64,000 nucleotides of DNA from an uncultured Myxococcales bacterium (GTDB lineage Bacteria > Myxococcota_A > UBA9042 > DTJE01), in the NCBI GenBank assembly GCA_903857665.1, contig CAIOFV010000104.1, forward strand, positions 50,353 to 114,352, written 5' to 3'. Shown here piece by piece: positions 24,830-32,142 of this stretch (the first letter of the stretch is position 1; each line of letters opens with the position of its first letter). The notes below the pieces were generated by a model. It did no database searches. It was not told the origin of the DNA and worked only from the letters and a program-made list of their open reading frames with translations. A program made the translations under genes and the position numbers.

Positions 24830-27088
24830 ATGACCCTGCGCACCCTGTCCCGGCTGCTTGCCGCAGCGACCCTGGCGACCTTCGCCTCTTGTGGCGGCGG
24901 TTCCACCACCGCAGCCGACGTGCCCGCCGATGCGGTGGATGCCGCGGACGCGCCGGACGCGCCGGACGCGTTGGACGTCCCGGGGGACGCGCCGCGCCCC
25001 GACGCGCCCGACGCCCCGCAGGACGACGTCCCCGATGCCCTCCCGTCCGACTCTCTGAGCGACGTCGCACCGGACCTGCCGGCACTGCCCACGCAGGCGC
25101 CGCTGGCGACCCCGGCCGACCCTCTGAAGGATTCGATGGTCGCCTCCTGCGCGGTGTACCTGGAAGAAAAGTGCGAAGGCGGCACGCTGAAGCGCTGCGA
25201 CATCTACGATACCACCACCCAGGCGTTCGTCGATTCGCCCGATCCCCTGCTGCGGCGCGCCTTCCTGTTCGACCGCTGGCGCGACGTGTACCAGACGCCC
25301 GACGGCCAGGCCATCGATCGCGACTTCAACGGCGCGACGCCCCCCGGTACGCCCGAATCCGTGTGGGGCGCCAACGACCACCTGGGCGGCTTCTGGGGCA
25401 CCGGCGACGGCGGCATCTGGACCGGCTGGTCCGTGGTCGCGTCCGTGCTGCGCTACTCCCAGACCGGCACGCAGGCCGACTACGACCGCATGGAGCAGCA
25501 CGTCAAGGACATCCTGGCGATGTACGAGGTCACGGGCATCCCCGGCTACTTCACGCGGTACCACTTCCTGCTGATGCCCGACGGCGCGCCCGTGTCGCCC
25601 GATCACATCATCCGCTGGCAGAGCACTGCCAATCTTTCGCACGAGGACAGGGACATCGATCCCGCGGCGCTGAAGTACCTGCCCGCGGCCTATACCGATG
25701 GCTACGCGGGTCCCGACGGCACGATCTGGAAGGGCCGGCCGATGTGGCACGGCCGCCCCTCGATCGACCAGAACACCGGGCCCATGACGTCGCTGCCGAT
25801 GGCGTACGACCTGCTGAAGGACCCGGAGTTGAAGGCCCGGATCGCGAAGCACCTGACGTGCTACCTCAAGCGCCTGCAGCGCGTCGAGCTGATCAACCTG
25901 CAGAAGAACCCCGACCTGCTGTCGGCGCTGATGTCCTACTTCCAGGCCGGCGAACTGAAGCTGGACCCGGGCGACATCGACCTGACGAAGCTGGACCGCA
26001 TCGTGGGCTACGTGCAGCGCCAGGTGAACACCGCCAACGACGCCACCTTCGACATGACCTGCCCGGCGACGGTCCAGATGGAACCCTGGCGCGTCATCGA
26101 CGCCGCTTCCGACACCTTCATGGCCGACATGCTGCAGTTCGTTGTGGACATGGACGACTCCGGCGGCGGGGAAAACCAGATCGACCACTACTACTTCCCC
26201 AGCCTCCGTGGAGGCGACGCGATGCACCTGATGCACCTCGCGACGATGGCCTACCACTTCACCGGCGACGAGCAGTACCGGCGCTTCCTGTACGACGAGC
26301 TGATCGGGAACATCCAGGCCGACAAGGTGATGCTGACCGCGGGCGCCTTCGACCTGCCGAAGTACTGCAAGTCGTTCTTCGGCAACCAGATCACCTACGG
26401 GCCGTGGTGGGCGTTCCTGCACCTGATCGGCGACAGCCCGCTGAAGGACGTGTTGCAGCGCGGCTTCAAGGAAGAGATGTGGGACAAGCTGGTCAAGCCC
26501 GACAAGAACATGGACTTCGAAATCATGTACGCCGGCGCGCTGCCCGCGTCGGTCGCCACCGACCGCGATGCGGCCCGGACCGAGGCGCTGGCGCTGCTGC
26601 AGCGCATGGGTGGCAACGGGTACCTGGACGGCACGCTGGTGCTGGACGACCCGCGGCGCTCCTACCCGCTGGACCGGCAGTTCGTGGTGGACCACGCGCT
26701 GGACGGGTCGGTGCCGACCTGCCCGACCCAGAAGGAAATCGATGCCTGCACGGCCCAGATCAACTTCATGGGCATCACGCTGCCGGGCCCCGGCATGGAC
26801 GAGTTCGCGTGCACGACCCCCGACGCGTGGCAGTGCTCGATCGGCAACGGCAAGTGCGTGTGGCAGGAAATGACCGTGTCGCTGCCGCCCGATCTGCGTC
26901 CCTGGTCGGATTTCCTGTGGCAGCGGAATCCCTACGCCATCGGCGCCTTCCCGGGCGTGAACGGCGGCAGCCAGTACGCCGGCAGCGACGTGTCCGAACC
27001 CTACTGGAACGCCCGCCGCTATGGGATCGTCGAAGCCGGCAAGGGCCAGGTGCTGGCCTGGCGACCCACGGTCGATTGCGGGGAATAG
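24830..27088 (+). CDS. Large lipoprotein of unknown function
   Basis: 752 residues. ATG 24830 follows GGAGGG, 20 bp after the diguanylate cyclase, so probably the same operon. The lipobox is FASC (C21), followed by an acidic Asp/Ala/Pro tether (about 30-90; DAADAPDAPDALDVPGDAPR). The globular part (100-752) is rich in Trp, Tyr, His and Asp (for example WGANDHLGGFWGTGDGGIW and HYYFPSLRGGDAMHLMHL) with helical repeats around them, suggestive of an alpha-toroid as in glycosidases or epimerases. No family is firmly recognised. The C-terminal 130 residues have several cysteines. Predicted outer-membrane or surface lipoprotein. Confidence 0.75.
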   Translation: MTLRTLSRLLAAATLATFASCGGGSTTAADVPADAVDAADAPDAPDALDVPGDAPRPDAPDAPQDDVPDALPSDSLSDVAPDLPALPTQAPLATPADPLKDSMVASCAVYLEEKCEGGTLKRCDIYDTTTQAFVDSPDPLLRRAFLFDRWRDVYQTPDGQAIDRDFNGATPPGTPESVWGANDHLGGFWGTGDGGIWTGWSVVASVLRYSQTGTQADYDRMEQHVKDILAMYEVTGIPGYFTRYHFLLMPDGAPVSPDHIIRWQSTANLSHEDRDIDPAALKYLPAAYTDGYAGPDGTIWKGRPMWHGRPSIDQNTGPMTSLPMAYDLLKDPELKARIAKHLTCYLKRLQRVELINLQKNPDLLSALMSYFQAGELKLDPGDIDLTKLDRIVGYVQRQVNTANDATFDMTCPATVQMEPWRVIDAASDTFMADMLQFVVDMDDSGGGENQIDHYYFPSLRGGDAMHLMHLATMAYHFTGDEQYRRFLYDELIGNIQADKVMLTAGAFDLPKYCKSFFGNQITYGPWWAFLHLIGDSPLKDVLQRGFKEEMWDKLVKPDKNMDFEIMYAGALPASVATDRDAARTEALALLQRMGGNGYLDGTLVLDDPRRSYPLDRQFVVDHALDGSVPTCPTQKEIDACTAQINFMGITLPGPGMDEFACTTPDAWQCSIGNGKCVWQEMTVSLPPDLRPWSDFLWQRNPYAIGAFPGVNGGSQYAGSDVSEPYWNARRYGIVEAGKGQVLAWRPTVDCGE

Positions 27089-27115
27089 GTTGTCGTGGTG
27101 AATGTCGGATGCGCC

Positions 27116-27134
27116 AGTGACGTAAAACGTCACT
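27116..27134. promoter_or_regulatory. Perfect 8-bp inverted repeat, candidate enhancer site (or terminator stem)
   Basis: AGTGACGT-AAA-ACGTCACT, 28 bp after the upstream lipoprotein stop and about 85 bp upstream of the pilA -24 box. A partial copy, AAACGTCAG, is at 27148-27156. The distance suits an upstream activating sequence for a sigma-54 activator such as PilR. It could also be a terminator stem, but no T-run follows. Confidence 0.5.
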
Positions 27135-27217
27135 TGAGGCTGTCGCGAAACGTCAGTCTGCTGGCTTTGGATGGAGGCTCATCCTCGGAACTATCGGAAT
27201 TCATGATAACTCATGTT

Positions 27218-27233
27218 TGGCACGACCATTGCT
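27218..27233 (+). promoter_or_regulatory. Sigma-54 (-24/-12) promoter of pilA
   Basis: TGGCAC-GACCA-TTGCT matches the RpoN consensus TGGCAC-N5-TTGCW at every position. GG (-25/-24) and GC (-13/-12) have the obligatory spacing. The predicted start is near 27244, giving a 77-nt leader to ATG 27321 (ribosome site GGAGGG at 27311-27316). Pilin genes in Myxococcus, Geobacter and Pseudomonas are RpoN/PilR controlled, which supports this reading. Confidence 0.88.
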
Positions 27234-27320
27234 GTAGTAGGAAGGTGAAGATCGCCCCGGCCAACCGTGGGCGGTAGGTTGCCGGGTGGCTGGCAAGTTG
27301 GGTTTCAATAGGAGGGTGTC

Positions 27321-27896
27321 ATGTTGAACAAGTTCCGCAAGCTGAACGTGAAGGGCTTTACGCTGGTCGAGTTGATGGTCGTCGTGGCCATCCTCGGCAT
27401 CCTCGCCGTCATCGCGGTCCCGGCGTTCATCAAGTACATGCGCCGCGCCAAGACGACGGAAGCGATCGACGAACTGGACAAGATCTACAAGGGCTCGGCG
27501 TACTACTACACCGCGCCGCACGTGTCCGCTGCCGGCACGCGCATTTACTGCCAGTTCCCGACCGCCCAGGCACTGACCCCCGGAACCACGTGCTGCGGTA
27601 CGCTCGACGGCGACAGCGATGGCCGCTGCGACACGAACTCCTCGGCGTGGAACACCGCGACGTGGTCGGCGCTGACCTTCCAGATCACGGACCAGGTCTA
27701 CTTCGTGTACTCGTATGATTCGGACGGCAAGGTGCTGAACAACGCACACGCCACGGCGAACGCCCACGCCGACCTGGACTGCGACGGCATCAAGTCGACG
27801 TTCCAGCGGATCATCTTCCCGGACCCGAACGCGATGTACGGCGAGTGCTCTCAGGTCGGCGCGTCGGCCTACTTCGTCGACCAGGAAACCGAATAA
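27321..27896 (+). CDS. pilA: Type IV major pilin PilA
   Basis: 191 residues. A 12-residue leader with three lysines and one arginine ends in glycine and is followed by the class-III prepilin signature G/FTLVELMVVVAILGILAVIA; the +5 glutamate is present. The rest of the N-terminal helix leads into a head domain with five cysteines (IYC, TCCGT, GRC, DLDC, GEC give six in all), which probably form disulfides. At 179 mature residues it is a mid-sized pilin like that of Myxococcus. PilD would cleave it and PilB/PilT would polymerise and retract it; none of those genes is in the window. Transcription is from the sigma-54 promoter and probably ends at the hairpin at 27923. Confidence 0.95.
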   Translation: MLNKFRKLNVKGFTLVELMVVVAILGILAVIAVPAFIKYMRRAKTTEAIDELDKIYKGSAYYYTAPHVSAAGTRIYCQFPTAQALTPGTTCCGTLDGDSDGRCDTNSSAWNTATWSALTFQITDQVYFVYSYDSDGKVLNNAHATANAHADLDCDGIKSTFQRIIFPDPNAMYGECSQVGASAYFVDQETE

Positions 27897-27922
27897 CCGT
27901 TCCTCCTTCCACCGGCACGCGG

Positions 27923-27940
27923 GGGCGCCTTCGGGCGCCC
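27923..27940. terminator. Terminator hairpin after pilA
   Basis: GGGCGCC-TTCG-GGCGCCC: a 7-bp all-GC stem with a stable UUCG tetraloop 26 bp after the pilA stop. It is followed by TTCGCG rather than a T-run. The rest of the gap to 28106 shows no gene. Confidence 0.65.
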
Positions 27941-28106
27941 TTCGCGTATCCGGGCCCCTCCATCCGACTCTCATCGCTCCTCCCAGCACCCCGGACGTCC
28001 AGGATTCGATCCAGGAGCGGAGGACTTCCCTCGATATCGATGCGCTGGACTTCCTGGAGGGGGGAGCGAGGCCGGGCGGCCCTTCCTGGCGGCTGTGCGG
28101 GGCGGC

Positions 28107-29201
28107 CTACATGCGGGCCTGCACCGCGGCGTACACCTCGGTGACGTCCAGGGGCACGAACGTCGGCCTGGCGAACTCGCGTCGGCACAGGTCGTACACC
28201 GCGCGGTTGTAGGGCACGGACAGGCCCTGCCGGTCGGCCAGCGACAGCAGGTAGCCGTTGATGGTCTCCAGTTCGGATTCGTGCCCGCCCCGCTGCAGGA
28301 TGTCCTGGGCCATCGAACTGAGCACCATCTTGGCGACGTTCTTCTCGAAGATCGGCTTCGTGATCGCGCGGGGCAGGTGCGAGCCGGCCCAGATCGTCGC
28401 CCACGACGGCATTCCGCCCAGGCGGCACTCCCCGTAGCCGGCGCCCCGGACGATCTGCACGCCTTCCCAGGTCATGTTCGACAGCAGCTTCTGGAACAGC
28501 GCCGGGTCGGAAATCTCGCGGCGGCGATGGCCGATCAGCGTGGTCAGCGAGTTGGTCAGGTTGATGACCAACTTGCTGTGCGCCGCGTCGTTGAGGTGAT
28601 CCGTGACGATCGTTTCGACGCCCAGGTTCAGCACCCGGGCCAACTCGCGAAGTTCGTCATGCAGCGTGTTGTCGGGCGTGCCGATGACCAGGGGCCCCTG
28701 CTTCTGGAAACCGATCACGCCCGGCGCGTCGGCCCAGGCGTTGTAGCTGACCACGCAATAGGCGGACTTCGGGAAGTGCCGGGGGAGGATCTGCTGGTTT
28801 TCGACGCCGTTCTGCATGCCGACGACCAGCGGGCGATCGCCGAGGCGTTCCTTCACCATGCGCGCGACCGCGTCCAGGCTGTAGTTCTTGACGCCCAGCA
28901 GCACGACATCGGCGTCGGGCACCTCGGCCAGGTCGTCGATCACCTTGACCTGGACGGTGGTGCGCCGGTCGGGCCGATCGCCCGGGTACACGGTCAGGCC
29001 GTGCCGGCGCAGCGCTTCGGCCGTTTCGCCCCGGTCCAGCACGTACAGCCGGTCGTGCTGGGGCGCGACCCACGCGGCCACGGTGCCGCCGATCACGCCG
29101 GTGCCGACCACGACGATCTTCAGGCCGCGCTGGCGGGCACGGACGCGGGCGACCAGGGGCAGGGCATCGGCGGCACGATCGAGCAGGGGAGGCAATTGCA
29201 T
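28107..29201 (-). CDS. Ketopantoate reductase (ApbA/PanE)-family oxidoreductase
   Basis: 364 residues, ATG 29201 with AAAGGAG upstream. Residues 28-60 form a Rossmann nucleotide-binding motif (IVVVGTGVIGGTVAAW). The family features LGVKNY, MQNGVENQ and the catalytic lysine/asparagine block AAHSKLVINLTNSLTTLIG are present. It is longer than biosynthetic PanE (about 300), with extra N-terminal residues, so it may reduce another 2-keto acid or imine. It lies 18 bp downstream of the acetoacetate decarboxylase-like gene, and both are probably cotranscribed. Confidence 0.8.
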   Translation of the reverse strand: MQLPPLLDRAADALPLVARVRARQRGLKIVVVGTGVIGGTVAAWVAPQHDRLYVLDRGETAEALRRHGLTVYPGDRPDRRTTVQVKVIDDLAEVPDADVVLLGVKNYSLDAVARMVKERLGDRPLVVGMQNGVENQQILPRHFPKSAYCVVSYNAWADAPGVIGFQKQGPLVIGTPDNTLHDELRELARVLNLGVETIVTDHLNDAAHSKLVINLTNSLTTLIGHRRREISDPALFQKLLSNMTWEGVQIVRGAGYGECRLGGMPSWATIWAGSHLPRAITKPIFEKNVAKMVLSSMAQDILQRGGHESELETINGYLLSLADRQGLSVPYNRAVYDLCRREFARPTFVPLDVTEVYAAVQARM

Positions 29202-29219
29202 CGCGCGTCTCCTTTCGTC

Positions 29220-30104
29220 CTACCGGAAGGTGGCCGGGGACTTGAAGCCCGTGTCGGGCAGGTCGAAGCAGCTCGACATGCGCGACGCGTAGCGGGTCTG
29301 GAACGGCACCGGGTCAATCTGCAGGCCGCGCAGCACGTCAGCGGCCGGCGAATCCGACAGCACCAGGGTCGGCAGCGCGGGGCGGGCGCCCGGCTTGAAC
29401 AGCAGGCCCATGTTCTTGCGGACCTGGAAGGTGCCTTCGAAGCTGGTGCGGCTGCGCAGCATCGCGTCGCCGAGGCGCGTGTACAGCCAGGCGTCCTGCT
29501 CGAAGCGCGTGGGCTTGCCGGTGCGCGGCACCCGCAGTTCGAAGTACGGGCGCCCGTCGTCGTCGCTGGCCACGGTCACGCAGTCGCCGCCGATGTCATC
29601 GATGTCGATGTCCTGCACGACCTTCGGCAGGCCCCAGATCTTGTGGCCGCGGATGCGGTTTTCCAGCGACGTCACAGGCATCGAAAATACGTAGTACCCG
29701 AACCCCGGGTAGCCCGACCACAGCAGCGGCAGCACCGGCACGCTGACGTCCGGGTCCAGCAGCAGCGGGATCGTCATCGCGATCTCGTTGTAGGGCGCAA
29801 CGCCCAGCACCTTGCGGTACACGTAGTTCGAAAACACCACCAGCGCGCGGCCGCCGGGCATCCTCACGGGCTTCATCAGCGGGTGCGGCATCAGGCTGTA
29901 GGCGCGCTCCCACGGACACAGGAAGATCGCCTGCGCGCAGGTGACGTCCCCGTAGAACGTCGGGAACAGGTAGTCCTTGGCGATGGTCCCGTCGAGGTCC
30001 AGCGGGGCCGCGGCGGGGCGCAGCGTGAATCGCCGGAAGAACGGGTCCGTGAAGGTGGCGGCGTTGTCCAGCAGGCCCGGGTCGATGATTCGGATGGCCT
30101 TCAC
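29220..30104 (-). CDS. Acetoacetate decarboxylase-family protein
   Basis: 294 residues. The start is GTG 30104 with AAAGGAG 7 bp upstream. The central motif GHKIWGLPKVV matches the acetoacetate decarboxylase block 'G-E-WG-PK', with the Schiff-base lysine at about residue 160. Also typical are VPVLPLLWSGYPGFGYYVFS before it and the hydrophobic barrel strands. The family includes true decarboxylases and lyases or hydratases with other keto acids, so the substrate is open. The gene leads a two-gene operon with the ketopantoate reductase-like enzyme. Confidence 0.78.
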   Translation of the reverse strand: MKAIRIIDPGLLDNAATFTDPFFRRFTLRPAAAPLDLDGTIAKDYLFPTFYGDVTCAQAIFLCPWERAYSLMPHPLMKPVRMPGGRALVVFSNYVYRKVLGVAPYNEIAMTIPLLLDPDVSVPVLPLLWSGYPGFGYYVFSMPVTSLENRIRGHKIWGLPKVVQDIDIDDIGGDCVTVASDDDGRPYFELRVPRTGKPTRFEQDAWLYTRLGDAMLRSRTSFEGTFQVRKNMGLLFKPGARPALPTLVLSDSPAADVLRGLQIDPVPFQTRYASRMSSCFDLPDTGFKSPATFR

Positions 30105-30142
30105 CGTGCGCTCCTTTCAGGGGACGAGTTGCGACGAACGCG

Positions 30143-30171
30143 AGCCTACCAGCGTGAGGAGCGGGTGGCAA
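30143..30171 (-). promoter_or_regulatory. Promoter of the decarboxylase-reductase operon
   Basis: On the minus strand: TTGCCA (30171-30166), 17 bp, TAGGCT (30148-30143), about 39 bp before GTG 30104. Confidence 0.45.
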
Positions 30172-30265
30172 CGGGGCGGGTGGGGGAGGGGGCGGGCAGG
30201 GAAGGGGGCGCCGTGCAGGAGGCCAGGGGCTGGGGCGCCCGCGTCCGAAAGGTTCGGGGCGCCTG

Positions 30266-31912
30266 CTAGGGCGCCGCGGTGCCCGTGCCCGTCAGGTTCG
30301 GGGCGTATATCCCGCCGACGCTGCCCTTCGGCAACACGATCGTCGTCCCCAGCGCCGGGTCGCTGAACTGCAGGGCCATCAGCGCCGAGTAGGCCTGTGC
30401 CGCCGCCGGGGCGAACCGCACGGTGAACGGGGTGGTGGAGCCCGGCGCGAGGCCGTTCAGGTCCGCGGGCGGGAGTCCCGTCAGCGAGAAGGCCGTCGAG
30501 GCGACGCCTTCGAACGGCGCCGCGCACGCGGGCTGGCCATCGGTGCCAATCGGGCAGTCCATGGCCTCGGCCTTCTGGAACGTGCAGGCCCCAGTGCCGG
30601 TGTTGACCAGGTTGACCGCCGCTTCGACCACGGTTCCCGTCGCCGTGGTGAGAGTGATGGTCCCGCCCGCCGGCACCAGGGTCGGCTTGCAGAACGAATC
30701 CTCCGCGATGGACGCGCTGAGTGGCACGTCGAGGGTCGGAGCCTTCGGATCGTTTGACACGATGCGCAGCGTCGCGGTCGCATGGCTCGCGCCCGGATTC
30801 GCCGTGTACGTGACCCTCACGGCCGGCGACCCGGCCCCGGGGATGTCGAACGGCTCGACGGCGGTGGTCGGGGTGCCTTCAAGGCCCACCGTCCACGCGT
30901 CCCCCGTTCCTGACGGCGACGGGTCCACGACCTCGATGGAGGCGACGTGAAGCGTGGCGCTGCACTGGTTGAGGAGGGTGACGGTGCGCGCGACCGGCGT
31001 CTGCTGGGCGCCGAAACCCATGTCGAGGACGTTGGGCATGGCGGAAAGGCACGGGGCGTCCACCTTGCCGAAGAGCGGGATGCGGGTCGGGCTGGCCGGG
31101 TCGTTGCTGGTGATCCGAAGGGTCCCGATGGGGTCTCCGGTGGGGACCGACACGACCTGCGGGGTCCAGGACACCGTGAGTCCGAACGACGTGCCGGGGG
31201 CGATCACGATGCTCCCGGCCGGAAGGTCCTTCACCGCCAGCCCGACGTCCGAGCCGTCCTCGAGCGCCAGGCCGCCTGCCGGGATCTGCAGGTCCGCGCT
31301 GCCCGTGTTGGCAACCTCGACGAACAGGGATTGCTTCTGCTGCAGGGGAACGCTGCCGAAATCCGGCTGCCCCGGCGAGGCTACCAGCGTCGGGCATGCG
31401 GCGTTTCCCACCATCGCGAAGGACCAGGACGCGGCCTGGCCTTCCGACGTCCCCTCGACGGTCAGCACGGTGTGCGCGGCCCCGTCGGACGCGGCCATGA
31501 ACCGCAAGGACAGGCTGATGCGTGCGCCGGAAGGGAGGGAACCGGGAAGTCCCGCGCCTTCGGGCAGCAGGATCGATTCCAGCGTGAAGGCGGTGGAGTC
31601 CGCGACCGTGAGGGCCAGCGACGTCACGACGATCGGCCAGGGCCCGTCGTTGGAAAGCACCACGTCCAGGTCCTTCGCGGTGCCACATGCGACCGTGCCG
31701 AAGTCGATGGGATCCGGTATCGAGACCAGCACGTGGTTGTCGCCCGGCAGGAGTTCGCCGAAGTCCGGGGTGTCCGATGCGCCTGTCAAGTCGGCCGATG
31801 GCTCGAGGTCGCTCGACGAGCCGCCGTCGTCCCGGGTGAGGCAGGCGGGCGATGCCGCGAGCGCCAGCAGGCAGACCGCGAACGCGACACGATGGAACCG
31901 GCCGCCAGTCAT
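30266..31912 (-). CDS. Lipoprotein with tandem ASH/choice-of-anchor-D domains
   Basis: 548 residues. ATG 31912 follows a long G-run that serves as ribosome site. The lipobox is SPAC (C24). The protein is made of about four immunoglobulin-like beta domains of 100 residues, each with the 'DFG-V--G......V-L-N-G' pattern: PIDFGTVACGTAKDLDVVLS, PDFGSVPLQQKQSLFVEVAN, LDMGFGAQQTPVARTVTLLN. The second half of each carries LRITSNDP or LRIVSNDP. This is the ASPM-SPD-2-Hydin-like fold seen in many myxobacterial surface proteins. No catalytic motif. Probably a surface or periplasmic binding or structural protein. Divergent from the metallohydrolase gene (230 bp). Confidence 0.8.
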   Translation of the reverse strand: MTGGRFHRVAFAVCLLALAASPACLTRDDGGSSSDLEPSADLTGASDTPDFGELLPGDNHVLVSIPDPIDFGTVACGTAKDLDVVLSNDGPWPIVVTSLALTVADSTAFTLESILLPEGAGLPGSLPSGARISLSLRFMAASDGAAHTVLTVEGTSEGQAASWSFAMVGNAACPTLVASPGQPDFGSVPLQQKQSLFVEVANTGSADLQIPAGGLALEDGSDVGLAVKDLPAGSIVIAPGTSFGLTVSWTPQVVSVPTGDPIGTLRITSNDPASPTRIPLFGKVDAPCLSAMPNVLDMGFGAQQTPVARTVTLLNQCSATLHVASIEVVDPSPSGTGDAWTVGLEGTPTTAVEPFDIPGAGSPAVRVTYTANPGASHATATLRIVSNDPKAPTLDVPLSASIAEDSFCKPTLVPAGGTITLTTATGTVVEAAVNLVNTGTGACTFQKAEAMDCPIGTDGQPACAAPFEGVASTAFSLTGLPPADLNGLAPGSTTPFTVRFAPAAAQAYSALMALQFSDPALGTTIVLPKGSVGGIYAPNLTGTGTAAP

Positions 31913-31950
31913 GATTCCCCCCCCCCGCGGAGATGCGAGTCCGTGGTGGG

Positions 31951-31979
31951 AGTATCGCGGTTCGCGCGGGCGGCATCAA
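31951..31979 (-). promoter_or_regulatory. Candidate promoter of the ASH-domain lipoprotein
   Basis: Minus strand TTGATG (31979-31974), 17 bp, GATACT (31956-31951), about 39 bp upstream of ATG 31912. Confidence 0.35.
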
Positions 31980-32076
31980 TGGTCGAAACGGCGCGAACCG
32001 ATCAATGGCCTGCCGCGAGCGCTTCGTCGAAACGCGCATGCAACAAAGCCGCGCCGAAAAAATCGGGGTTTTGCCA

Positions 32077-32082
32077 TACAAT
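32077..32082 (+). promoter_or_regulatory. TACAAT -10 box upstream of metallohydrolase lipoprotein
   Basis: A good -10 hexamer in an AT-rich patch (AAAAAATCGGGGTTTTGCCA just upstream) 60 bp before the start codon. No TTG-type -35 is found at 16-18 bp, so it may depend on an activator or on the upstream A/T tracts. Confidence 0.3.
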
Positions 32083-32142
32083 GCGCGTGGCTTCGTTGGA
32101 CGTCGCGACCGTCGTGTCGCGCAGTTCCGCCAGGAGGGCAGC

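Noticed and set aside
27989..28030. Possible tRNA T-arm like sequence (GATTCGATCC)
   Set aside because: No matching acceptor, D or anticodon arms could be built around it.
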